A stretch of 64,000 bases of DNA from Chrysogorgia sp. JL179-B06. Taxonomy: Eukaryota; Cnidaria; Anthozoa; Scleralcyonacea; Chrysogorgiidae. Below are positions 31,950 through 42,199 of this stretch, one piece after another. The position numbers and the translations under genes are program-made. Below the pieces are notes generated by a model that made no database searches, was not told the DNA's origin, and was given only the letters and a program-made list of their open reading frames with translations. The stretch's first letter is position 1. The number at the start of each line of letters is the position of its first letter. Location of the stretch: positions 839,001-903,000 of the forward strand of contig JAYKKM010000070.1 of assembly GCA_035772405.1 (NCBI GenBank). The letters are read 5' to 3'.

Positions 31950-34090
31950 GTTGAGCTGTCGAATCGACAGATCTCAGGTTTTTCTGCACTTCCTCTTTTT
32001 TCTTTCAATTCCTTGATTCGGTTCCGTTCGAACGTTTGGACGTGTCCGGTCCAGAGCAGTCGTTTCCCATCCGGTGGTACTGATCTTGCATCGCTTTAAG
32101 TTCGTCTTCAGTTTATCTTTATACCGTTTAACAGGAGCGCCTATTGACCGTATCCCATCAGCAAGCTGTCCATACGGCAGCATTTTCGGTAGTCGTCCAT
32201 CCTCACCAGGTGGCCTGACCAACGTAGCTGAGCCCAAAGTAAGGACGCCTCGATTCCATCCATGCCAGCATATGTTAAGAATCCTTCATGGACACCTCAT
32301 GTCGAAACTGTCCTGGACACTCTACCAACGGAACGTACGAAACCAAGTCTCGCAACCGTATAATAAGGTGGGTATGACGACTGATCGATAAACGCTGATT
32401 TTTGTCTCAAGCGAAACGTCATGCGTGGACCATAATCGCGAGTTGAGGCGGCCGAAAGAGGCATTGGCTTTACTGAGGCGGGATGTTATTTCCACATCAA
32501 TTGTACCATTGTTGCTTATCACACTGCCCAGGTACGAGAACGTGTCGGCAACTTTCAGTGGCTGGTTGTTGATGGTAATCCGCGGCATCACATACGGTGA
32601 CTCTGGTTTGGGTTGGAACAAAACTTCGGTTTTTGTGATACTAACTGTCAGGCCATAACGAACAGCAGATCGTGCAAAAGCGTCCATCAGGTGCTGAGCG
32701 TTCTCCTCGGTGTGGGCGACCAAGGCACAGTCATCGGCAAACATCAACTCTTTGATCATTATTTTTTAGGGGTTTTGGTTTTCGCTCGGAGGCGACTTAA
32801 GTTGAACACCCCGCCATCCATGCGGTAGGATATGTCGACTCCCTTGAGGCTTGGGAGTTGGATACAGTTGGAGCCAAGACGCAACCCTGCTTGGTGTCGT
32901 TTGAGACCTCAACGGGGTCTGATCCCCACCATTGCCGACAACCCTCGCCTGCATGCCGTCATGAAAGGATCGGATGATGTTGATCAATTTATTCGGACAG
33001 CCAGCACAACGAATAATTTTCCACAAGCCTAAACGGCTAACAGAGTTGAATGCTTTTGTCAGGTCAACAAATACTATGTACAAGTCTTGTGTTGTTCACG
33101 GCATTTTTCTTGCACCTGCCTTACAGCGAAGATCATATCGGAGGTCCCACGATTTTTGCTGAATCCACACTAGCTTTCCGGATGGATGTCTTCAGCCAGT
33201 GGAGATAGCCGGTTGATGATAATACGGGCGAGAATTTTCCCAGCAATTACCAACAAGGCGATGCCACGGCTGTTGTTACAGTCCGATCTATCGCCTTTTC
33301 GCTTGTAAAGTTGGCAGATGGTCGCATCTTTGAAGTCTTGAGGAACTGATTCTATAGCCCATATACGAATAAACAACTGATGCAGTCTGGAAAGCAGATA
33401 ATCGCCGCCGTATTTGTACACTTCGGGTGGAATGCCGTCGGATCCTGACGCTTTGCCAGTCTTCAGTTGTTTCATCACATTGCGAAGCTCGTCAGCCGAT
33501 GGTGGCGCTGCAAGAACCGTCATCTCGGGTTTCTGATCGATGCTACTAATGGTAGAGTCTTCGATGTCGGATGACTGATTCCAAACTTTGCTAAAGTGTT
33601 CTGACCACCGTTGGAGGATCAAAGTTGGTTCAGTAATGAGTGTATTCCCATCAAGAGTTCGCACCGGCGCGATACCGTTGAAGCTTGGATCGTACACGGC
33701 CTTCAATTCCTTAAAAAATCCCTGTGTGTCTTTTCGATCAGAAGCTGCCTGGAGTGCGCATGCTCTGTCGGTCCACCAGTCTTCTTTCAGCTGCCGACAT
33801 TTGTTCTGTGCAACACTTCGAGCCTTAAGGTAATCGTTTTTCTTAGACAGGTTTTGTTTGTCACATGCGTACTCAACATGTTTCTGGTGAAGGTCCTCCA
33901 TCATCGGAAGAATGAGAGGATCATTCTCGTCGAACCAGTCACGATGTTTACGTTCCACCTGACCGATTGTTGTAAGCGCGGCTTTCTGAGTGGCTTCACA
34001 AAATGCGTGCCATTCAGCTGTACATGAATCAAAGTTAATACCGTCGGTCTTGCCTAACTCCTTTTCCAGGTTCGTTATCAATTCGTTGCG
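31950..34090 (-). pseudogene. LINE ORF2 (endonuclease-RT type), 5'-truncated
   Basis: A long minus-strand frame, 34081-33170, carries a pre-RT helical region and the RT motifs LKTGKASGSDGIPPEVYKYG (about 33413-33470) and RGIALLVIAGKILARIIIN (about 33220-33275). The next frame, from 33083, has FVDLTKAFNSVSRLGLWKI with the first catalytic Asp. The frame 32759-32322 has LMFADDCALVAH, the catalytic FADD box (about 32715-32750), and TFSYLGSVISNNGTID. The last, 32237-31974, has RLPKMLPYGQLADGIRSIG. Frame changes near 33100, 32765 and 32300 break the protein, and the endonuclease is absent. It resembles a family widespread in marine invertebrates; I cannot fix the clade. Confidence 0.8.
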
Positions 34091-34734
34091 CGTCTCTGTT
34101 TAAAGGTATGCATATAGCATCAATCCGTTATTACATTGTACATAGATTACATTGTTCAACTCAAATTATATATTTAATGATATTTCAATTCATTTTACTT
34201 CTGTCTGAGTGGCTTAATATTGTTCAAACCATGAAAAATACATGAGAAAAAGACAAAGGAAATCAGTGCACTAACATGTCAGTGGTAATGGATATGTGAT
34301 CTACAGCAATTATAAGCACAATATTGCAACAACTTTTATTTCAAATTAGTTTGATAAGCAAGTTTAAACACAAGAAAGTGGGTTAGGCAACTTTGCTTGT
34401 GCAGTCTTTTTACCACAAAGCATATTCAAAAAGAATACTATACCGGTACATGTGATATTTTTCCCAAATACTATATAAATACCAAATACTTAAGACATAA
34501 GGTTTGTAATGATTATGTACGGTACATCATCAGGTAATTGACTGTCATTATTTGGCAGACACTCAATGTTACTGGGACAGGCCTCAATATTTTTTTTGTG
34601 ACTGGGAGAGAATTTAGAAGTTGAAAATGTGCCCATAACATGTGTGGTCCTTTTCATGGAAGGACCACTGCAAGCACTGTCAAATTTGCAGCTATTCTAT
34701 ATTCTACTATAACCTGATTATTATGCCTTATTTT
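34091..34734. other. Non-coding AT-rich spacer
   Basis: A short hairpin (GTGGTCCTTTTCATGGAAGGACCAC, about 34645-34671) is the only structure noticed. Confidence 0.4.
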
Positions 34735-34900
34735 TCTCGCCTTCTGCCTATACGCCCGATGTCATATTCGAAATCAATGGCATGATCGTTATTCCAAGCG
34801 TGCTTGGCGATATTTGATCCCTTTTGTCCTTATTTGACATTCCTTATGTACTCTTTCTTTCTAGTTCCAAAACATCTTCCTGGCTCAGCAATGTAGCCTG
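34735..34900 (-). pseudogene. Penelope-like GIY-YIG fragment
   Basis: On the minus strand the pieces GRCFGTRKKEYIRNVK (about 34840-34890) and SNIAKHAWNNDHAIDFEYDI (about 34760-34820) match the C-terminal half of Penelope-type GIY-YIG nucleases, in particular the AxHAWNNDHxIDF block. A stop lies between them. Nothing else of the element is present, so it is a short relic. Confidence 0.6.
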
Positions 34901-34941
34901 TAATTGTATTGTTTACATTGTCTTTTATAAACGACATCTAG

Positions 34942-35221
34942 TTGTTCCTCGCCTGTATTTGGGTGGTCTGTATTTGGGAGAAGGGAAATAACTATACAAG
35001 TCCTAACTATACGTTCAATTTAATATCACTTGTCAGAACTACATCAGCAACTACAACAGAAAAGCTTGAGGTGGTGTCCCTAGACAACCAGAACAAGAAC
35101 AGCCAGAACCATCAGCAACAAATACCTGTTCAACACGTGTCAGTTTCGACACAGCCACCAAGAAAGCGCTGTAAGCTGTCTGGTGCCAACATATTTTACC
35201 ACGAATTTATGAGAAGTAAAG
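34942..35221 (+). CDS. Candidate exon of an HMG-box-like gene, first half
   Basis: The open frame ends at a GTAATT donor (35222). It has a Thr/Gln/Ser-rich stretch and then KRCKLSGANIFYHEFMRSKG, which resembles the first helix of an HMG-box domain (NxFxxFxxE type). The likely acceptor is CACTTGTCAG near 35036. A candidate second exon lies at 35732-35902. The donor leaves phase 1 but the second exon reads in phase 0, so as read the two do not join cleanly. The gene may be broken, or a different junction may be used. Confidence 0.35.
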
Positions 35222-35731
35222 GTAATTATTAAGTTGCTATGTATTGGAGTATATATTAAAAGTAATATTTGGTATTTACAATCGGTGGATGAAGGAAAAC
35301 TTGTGGTAAATAACGTGTCGAATTTTCGAGACAGTACGTGTACAAATGTATTATAATATAACAATGGTATTCAGCCAGATTTCCAACCACACTTGAAAAC
35401 ACTTGAAAACCTATTTTATTCCAACATCAATTATTGTACATAACTCTAGTAGCTAGCAATAAATTTATCAGTATGGGTCTTTTTAATCCATTTTTAGCTT
35501 CTTACCATATATTTTCTCATACATTTATATTATATAGCCATAGCTAGTTCAATAACATATGGCTATATAGCCATATGTTTCCATGAAATAATTATATTAC
35601 CTTTTTAACTTGTAAATCTCATGCAATTCTGTTTTGCCATTAAGTGTAATGTGAAGTATTTAATAAACTATCTATCTTATCTATCTCTCTTTGTAAATAT
35701 CATTGTATTTTCTATGCAACAGTCACGAAAA

Positions 35732-35902
35732 GGAAACACACTTGGAGAAAAAAAGAAGTTATTTTCCCAGGCATGGAGGCAGGTGGATGAGCTGACAAAA
35801 GAGCAGTATAATATTAGTGCTCAAGATGAAGAAGAAAAGCTTGCATCATCTACTTCGAAGACTGAGCTGGTTAATGATGCTCTAGCAAAATTACAAGAAC
35901 AT
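35732..35902 (+). CDS. Candidate exon of an HMG-box-like gene, second half
   Basis: After TATGCAACAG the frame reads GEKKKLFSQAWRQVDELTKE and then QYNISAQDEEE. This matches the second and third helix pattern of an HMG box (aWk.ls.eeK..Y...A). It ends at a good donor, CAT|GTATGT, in phase 0. HMG boxes bend DNA in the nucleus. No further exon was recognised downstream before the LINE and BEL relics. The intron between the two candidates is about 510 bases and AT-rich. Confidence 0.4.
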
Positions 35903-36005
35903 GTATGTACAATTTTGACCTTGTGAACTACAATTTTTTTGCTTTAATGTTGGAAACTATGAATGATATTTATGCTGACCTTACTGCAATTGTGGTTGCA
36001 GACTA

Positions 36006-36062
36006 AATGGTTTAATATGTAGACCATTTTGTTGTGGGTTCAAATCCCACATGGGTCAAACT
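36006..36062 (+). repeat. tRNA-like A and B box relic (SINE head or tRNA pseudogene)
   Basis: ATGGTTTAATATGTAGACCA is A-box-like, and GTGGGTTCAAATCCCAC is a perfect T-arm with a consensus B box. No matching acceptor stem is found, so this is not a functional tRNA gene. A SINE head is more likely. Confidence 0.5.
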
Positions 36063-36639
36063 CGACATTTCCAAGTTATGTGTGCTACCAATTTATATTT
36101 AATATATATATTATATGTAAATTGTTCTTAGAAGTTTATAACATTATTCATGACAGGTTAACTACTTGGAATCGCTTGATGTTGATTGCTGTGTCTTAGT
36201 TTTATATAAAAAAGGATAAAACGTCGAGGCTCAACAAAGGGGATGATTATCATTGACAACTGCACAATCATGAATCAAATTTATGCTGAGTTCACCAAAA
36301 CATCTGGTGAGCAAATGTTCGTCAATAGTTCAGTTTAGTTCTGTTACAAGGGGACGCTTCCCCTTTAAAAAAATTTAAATATATTTAAAAAATTCGAATT
36401 TCAGAAAAAAATTTTTTGGGATAAAATATATAATATTTACGAATTCACTGTTTTTAGTTTGAAATTCCCGCTCTAATTAGTCCAAAACGTGCTTTTACGG
36501 CAATAGGCTATTTTCCGTATTAATTTGTTTATCTTCATGTATGCACAGAAGGTTTGAACAAAATAAGGAACTACTATACTGTATTTATTGATTATTTTTC
36601 AAATTTGCTGTGGTCAGTGTCAAATGATTATACTCACAA
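36063..36639. other. Non-coding spacer
   Basis: No recognised feature was seen. There are AT-rich runs around 36370-36440. Confidence 0.4.
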
Positions 36640-37260
36640 AAGGGAGAATTACCTTCGCACGCTCATAACCTTTGGTTGAAAAAGGAAGACCATCAATACA
36701 ATTTCTTACCTTCGGTTCAATGAGCTCTTTTAAGTATGAAAACTTTGTCACTGCAGCCACACCAACACGGTCAATTTCCACTTCAAAGTGCTTCCAGAAG
36801 CGGAGCCAATCTTGAAGTGTTCCATCAAACTACGTTAAGACCAGTTTCGGTAATTTACATGTAGCCAATTCCGCCTTTCTGGATTGTAGATTTCTTCGCG
36901 TCTTCGTTTCGGTGCTCAAATTCCAACTGTTTCCCTCTTTCACACGCGGTGAAGATATCTTCTTTCTCTTTTAGCTCGGCTTTCTCCTCTAGTTCCAAAT
37001 TTGCTAATTTCTTTACCCGAGGCTGTTACATTCTCATCGCTTTCACCGCTCGCAAATTTCGTTTCTTCAACTTATTGCTTTAATGTTTCCACCACATTTA
37101 CCATGGAATTCAGCGTTTCCCTGTGGCGTTCAAGGGCTAGCTTGTTATCTTTCTTCACGATATCGTCGGTTTTACTGAGCGTAAACTGTAGAAGTTTCAG
37201 CTTTCCGGTCAGACTTTCTCCATGTTTACTTCTCGGCGCAGACTGCGTCTCGATGTTCTG
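36640..37260 (-). pseudogene. BEL/Pao-type gag (DUF1759) relic
   Basis: On the minus strand the part at about 36640-36845 reads FDGTLQDWLRFWKHFEVEID, then VTKFSYLKELIEPKVRNCI and LPFSTKGYERAKVIL. This is the DUF1759 pattern of BEL/Pao gag. Upstream (36880-37000) is a charged coiled-coil stretch, LELEEKAELKEKEDIFTAC, as in other gag proteins of this type. Stops and frame changes are frequent. It is a separate element from the BEL copy at the start of the window. Confidence 0.6.
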
Positions 37261-38159
37261 TTAGCTTTGTTTTAAATGTACTTGTTTATCAGCGTATCCC
37301 GTCTCGGAGGTGCCACTGTGTGGGAAAACACACACAAAAAATATATTATTTTTAGAACTTCCTATTGTACCACCTATCTAATTAAAAAGCAATTTGTTCA
37401 TTTATGTCCTTATAGGGTCATTTTCGACATGACAACATTTTTGACTTTACGATTTTGGGAAAAAATATTTTGACTTGTATACGAATCTTCAAATCATTTT
37501 TACATAAAAAAGATTTCGCATTTACCCCTATTTCTCACAAAAAATATTTCTCGTTTATTTTTTCATAAGAAATCTGTTCAACATCATGCGTTCCGCTTAT
37601 TATTATCTCAACCCAATAAAAAAACACGTTTTTCAATTGACCAATCAGAGAAAAATAATAGAGCATAAATAATTTGCGAGAATTTTTCAGTGGCAAAGTG
37701 AGACGGCTCAAACGAACCAGACGGTAAAAAAACTCAAAAGATGGGGGAAACCTATTGGAAGAGCAACTCAGAATGGTGCCAGTGAGACGCTTGGCTGAGC
37801 TCTCTGATGTTTCATCAGCCGAGGAATCCGAAGAGGAAAGCAACGATGTGTCAAAAAAAGTTTCTCACCGCCTTCACCACTTCCATCACCACAACCACCA
37901 TGACATTTTTCGATGACAAATGATGAAATGCCATTATCACCAATACCTTTACCACCACCACTCAAGTAGGAGATTTATATTCACTCGAAGAAGCACAACT
38001 AGAAATCCACAGTAAGCCCTATTCACTCTGCACAATAAAATTCTACTCAAAAACCTCCCTTTCACTGTAATTCCCAGTGAAATTGTACATTTACATTTTA
38101 TTGATGACAAACTTCTTATTTACTTATAACCTTTTCACAACCCAACAAATTAATAAAAC
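37261..38159. other. Stretch with weak minus-strand frames
   Basis: Minus-strand frames at 37535-37965 include a Ser-rich peptide (SSSDSSADETSESSAKR) and a Gly-rich one. These are low-complexity and have no recognised domain. No element ends were seen. Confidence 0.3.
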
Positions 38160-38985
38160 TGCCTCAATCTCAATCTCAATTTATTTAGTCGGTAAACTTT
38201 TTCAAGATCACACCAACTTTAAAACTATAAATAAACAATAAAACAATGTATATAAATATGTCTAAAAAGTCCTAAAATACACCTATATTACAATTAAAAA
38301 TGACAACTCAGCTTCGTTTTAAATTCGCCTAATGAATTTGAGAGTACTAGTTCAGGTGGCAGTTTGTTCCACTCTTTAATCGTTCGTGGGAAATATGAAA
38401 ATTTAAAAACATCTTTAGTTGCCTTGGGAATTTGATATTTCAATGGGTGACTTCCCCGTGTTCTAGTTTCAGGGTGTAATATCAAATACTGATCGGCGTT
38501 AAAATCTACCAGGTTGTGACTTATCTTGTACATCATCGTTAGTCTTGATTTCATCCTCCTCTCTTCCAATGTTTTCCATCCAAGTGTGTCTAACATGCCT
38601 GTAACACTGGCAAGTGGAGCATAGTTCTGCAAGCAGAATCTGGCGCCTTTTCTTTGGACTTTTTCCAGTGTCTTGATGTCTTTTTTGTAGTGTGGGTCCC
38701 ATGCCTCACAAGCATATTCCAATTTTGGCCTTACCATGGTTGTGTAAATAGTTTCCCTAACTTTTTTCGGACAATTCCAAAAATTTCTTCGTGCCATTCC
38801 AAGTAATTTACTTGCTTTATTTGCTGTATTTGAGACATGCTCCGAGAACTTCATTTTGTTATTCAGGGTGATACCCAGGTAAGCGACCGACTCGACCTGC
38901 TCTAACTCAGTGTTACAAAACGAATATTTCCTTTGTGGCGGGTCCTTTTTTGTCGATATGCATAATACTTTACATTTTCCGGGAT
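38160..38985 (-). pseudogene. CR1/L2-type LINE, 3' part of ORF2
   Basis: The minus-strand frame 38854-38294 (186 residues, uninterrupted) begins MKFSEHVSNTANKASKLLG and has the C-terminal motifs IYTTMVRPKLEYACEAWDPH and FFPRTIKEWNKLPPE-like. Upstream bases to about 38985 continue the same protein, with KCKVLCISTKK and VAYLGITL blocks after the catalytic box. The catalytic YADD itself is missing, so the copy is 5'-truncated. The 3' end has a (ATTGAG)n tail at about 38163-38185, as CR1/L2 elements do. This is the best preserved LINE piece in the window, suggesting a fairly young insertion. Confidence 0.75.
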
Positions 38986-39005
38986 ATTTCTATTTCATTG
39001 CAGGC

Positions 39006-39297
39006 AGATGTAAAAGTGAATACCATCAATTCCTTCACCAACTAATGGAAGATGTTCAAGAAAAAAGTAAAGGCAAAGGACAGGAAAAAAAACAAGTTTT
39101 GCTGCCACATTGTACGTGGGATAAATTTGGCAATATATTGACAAACTCTGGTGGACGGTGCATGAGTTTGTTATTGTTTGAGGAGCTGCTATCATTCTTC
39201 TCCACCATGAACATGTACTCATCAAAGAAAATGCAGGTTTCTGACATTGATGATTTCCTCCAAATGTATACTGGCAAAACCAAGAGTCGAGAAACAG
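39006..39297 (+). CDS. Candidate exon of a DUF3987-like protein
   Basis: The exon lies between an acceptor (TTCATTGCAG) and a donor (ACAG|GTATTA). It has a Lys/Gln-rich lead, then SGGRCMSLLLFEELLSFFST and MNMYSSKKMQVSDIDDFLQM. The pattern LxxEL..FFxxxNxY resembles the Walker-B-like strand and following helix of DUF3987, a primase/helicase-associated ATPase-like family. Copies in animals are multicopy and poorly studied. A second, related exon is at 48076-48250. A truncated LINE ends directly upstream (38985). Functional status is unknown. Confidence 0.4.
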
Positions 39298-39728
39298 GTA
39301 TTAACTTCCTTTATCATCACTTAAACATATTGTAAATAGGTTTAGCAATAACATTCTTACCATCATGTTTTAGTCTTCAACATATAACTCGCGACTCTGT
39401 GATAAGGAGTTTTATCCCTCTCGGTACGATATCATAATTGTAATGAGTTGAGCGCAGCGAACGAGTGATAAAACTAATATCACCTTATCCCTCATATGAT
39501 ACCTATACTTATGTATATATAAATAGTTACCAGAGATTTACTGGGCAGAAATCTTAAACGAAAAATGAATATTAGAACCCAGCTCTAAATTGGGGCAAAC
39601 TTTGGGCAAACGCACTGTCATTTATACAAGCGCTAAGGCAACAAACTGTCTCAGCCTACGATGTCACTCTAACGAAACTTGCCACCCCATTTCTTTTGAT
39701 GACCTTTCTGTTATTTCTTATAAGTAAT
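39298..39728. other. Non-coding stretch with weak inverted repeat
   Basis: GATAAGGAGTTTTATC near 39400 and GATAAAACTAATATCACC near 39467 form a weak inverted pair flanking a GAGCGCAGCGAACGAG motif. No coding was seen. Confidence 0.3.
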
Positions 39729-39843
39729 ACCATGACTTGAGGGAAATTAGCGATTAAATTGCGCGCCGCCGAGGGAAGATTTTTACAAATCTTCCCGAGG
39801 CGAAGGGCAATTTAATCGCTAATTTCCCGACAAGTCATGGTGT
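39729..39843. repeat. MITE-like 115-bp palindrome
   Basis: ACCATGACTTG...GAGGGAAGATTT (39729-39783) is complementary, with a few mismatches, to AAATCTTCCC...CAAGTCATGGT (39786-39843). The tip has only a few bases. The motif TTAGCGATTAAATT also recurs near 40085, suggesting a second decayed copy there. Confidence 0.6.
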
Positions 39844-40459
39844 TAGTTTGTAATATTACGATCGCCGAGGATAACTTTGAGAACCTTATACAGCCCGTGG
39901 TTGGAGACAGTTTTTGTCTACTAAATTTCCCGTGCATTTGAATGAGGGAAAATTAGAAGACAAAGAAATCCTTTGTGTTCTACTAAATTTCCCTCATGCA
40001 TATCATAGGAATGAGGAAAAATTAGAAATTTTCCCTAATTTGTATGCATGAGTAGTTTTCAAACAAATAAACGTGGGGAATTTAGCGATTAAATTTCCCT
40101 GCGAGAACAAAAGAAACCGAGTAAATCATGGTATTATTTGTGTAATTCAACGTTTGAATTACTAATCAGAGAAAGATTTCTAAATTTAAACCTTGCCTTA
40201 TGTTTCTTGTGAAGTGTCGAAACATTAGTTATTAAAGATATTTTATTATTGTTATACAACTCCTGTTCTCGAAGCGCTTGCAGAACACATCAATCGTCCA
40301 ACGTCAGGGCGTTTTGTCTTGGGGGCATTTTGACCACAAAGGCTAATTTAGATGCAGATGAAAGAATATTTAAATTGGTCGCTATTTGTTGTGATCTTGT
40401 GATAAAAAAATTATCGCCCAGCAAATGGCTTTTAAGAAAACCATAATAAAGTCTACAAA
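39844..40459. other. Non-coding stretch with partial MITE copy
   Basis: TTAGCGATTAAATT near 40083 and AAATCATGGT near 40123 look like remains of the palindrome at 39729. Otherwise nothing was recognised. Confidence 0.35.
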
Positions 40460-41340
40460 GAAATCACCAACAAGTTGATCAGGCAAGGAGATAGCACCAA
40501 CCAAGAAAGTTCCAAGTAGGACTTGTTATATTCAGTTCGAATCTGCATGAATGAGGATGAAAAGTCAGAAGAACCGTTTGTTCGTGCACTGGCCAACAAC
40601 ATACCAACAACTCCATTATATACGATGTTTTTACATCACACCCAGTCAATTCGGTGTCCTAGGTGTAGATCCCACGTTTAACTGCAGAAATTTCTACGTA
40701 ACTCTTGACTACATTTACGTACCTAATGTTAAAAAATGTCCGTTGGTCCAGCACTGGTACATAAACGCAAGATGGCACTAAAACATAACTTTTCTGTCAC
40801 AGAATATGGTGAACTTTGAGCCAAAGACTAAATATCTTCTCACGTATGGTTCTGACGAAAAACAGCACTAAGTATTTCGTTTAAGAACTCATTTCCTAAA
40901 GCAGTACATCTGCTATGCTCCTTGGAAAAGGTGTGGAATAACCGTTAAACAAGTTCAAGCGGTCGAGTTCCTCAATTCCACAAACGGTTTCTACAAACGA
41001 AAGCACAAGAGTTTGTTTCATCGGTTTTAAAGCCTGTACGTGTACAAGGGGGTCTCTGTGACCTGCCGTCAATCTACACTAACAACCCAAATGAAGGATG
41101 CAACAGAAATTAAGGGTATGAACAACTACAAAAACAGGATTGGCCTGACTTCGTAGAAAGCCAATATGAGGAGGTAAAAAAGGCTGTTCTTGGTATCTTT
41201 TCAAAGGAATTCGAATCCTTAGCAATGCCGAGACATTTGAAAAGGTTATGTCCATGTAGATCAATGAGCTTACCAACACCCAAAGCGAGGCTGGAGAACT
41301 GCAATACAAACCACCTGCACCTCTATCAGTGAATCCGTTC
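40460..41340 (+). pseudogene. MULE-like transposase relic
   Basis: Plus-strand pieces in changing frames line up as one protein. They are MNEDEKSEEPFVRALANNIP (about 40547-40610), QFGVLGVDPTFNCRNFYVTL (about 40648-40707, whose Asp is the first catalytic residue in MULE-type folds), KTKYLLTYGSDEKQH (about 40825-40870) and FVESQYEEVKKAVLGIFSKE (about 41150-41210). The order (FxVLGVDPTFN, then YGSDxEK, then a C-terminal helical region) is that of MULE-like transposases found in high copy in cnidarians. Stops and shifts are many, and no terminal inverted repeats were found. Confidence 0.5.
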
Positions 41341-42017
41341 ATGTGCAATATAAAAATAGCGAACTTACGTTTGCAGAACGGCATCGCCAACCGCAACTTT
41401 AGAGGGCTGGATCGAGCCGCGCAAGTCGCCGTCCCCGCGATCACAAACGTTTTGATTACGAGCTTCACATGACGATGGTGGGAAATTCGAAATCTGTCAT
41501 TTTGATTAGGATTCTGTAATATTGTCACACCAAAACTTAAATGTGATGAAATACAGTACAATATTCAATTTTGTCATGTTTATGTCAATTAACGAAATCA
41601 GAGAGGCAAAACATAAGTCTAAGGCAAAACATAAGTCACACAGAAAAGGTTAATTACTGATAGAAAAAAAGAGCAGTACATGTACAGGTGTGCGAACGTG
41701 GAACCTACTGAGAAAAAATAGGTTACAGAAAGCTGCTTTATATTACAAAATCGAAGGGAAAGTCAAATTTTGTGATGTTGACGAGTCTTAAACGGGCTAC
41801 TGAACATTGTGCGTCGATTTGTACACATCAATCTAACAAGTTGAATATCTGACTACACAACATCTTTCATTCACTAAATTACATGTTGTTTGACGTTTCC
41901 GTGCGTATGCAAACGAAATCTTCGTGTTTTAAAATCGTCATTTTTTTGAAATATTTTTCATCTATTCCTGCGAGGTGGATCAGTTGTGATTACACATTCA
42001 AATTAGTCTCCAACACA
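41341..42017. other. Non-coding spacer to transposon edge
   Basis: No coherent frame or repeat was found. The target duplication of the large transposon begins at 42018. Confidence 0.4.
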
Positions 42018-42024
42018 GACTACA

Positions 42025-42109
42025 TTAGCCTCCTTCGCAGACGTTCTTTGTGGGCCGTGTATGCCCGCCCCCCACTAACGTCTGCTCAACCGAGCGATAC
42101 ATTCCATTC
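42025..42109 (+). repeat. Left 85-bp terminal inverted repeat
   Basis: This is identical, in reverse complement, to 47349-47433 over all 85 bases as compared by eye. It contains an internal inverted motif pair, CAGACGTT and AACGTCTG, at about 42038 and 42077, which could be protein-binding sites. The 7-base target copy GACTACA precedes it. Confidence 0.9.
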
Positions 42110-42199
42110 TGACAGTTTAACCAATCAAAGCTAACCTTCCCAAATCAGGAAGCTCGCCCTTGACCTTGGCCGCTCTTGAATATATTTTCCCGGCAAAAG

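Noticed and set aside
32074..33162. Several plus-strand frames between 32.0 and 34.0 kb
   Set aside because: All are antisense shadows of the minus-strand LINE ORF2.
36006..36062. Functional tRNA gene
   Set aside because: Only the T-arm and A/B boxes fit; no paired acceptor stem is present.
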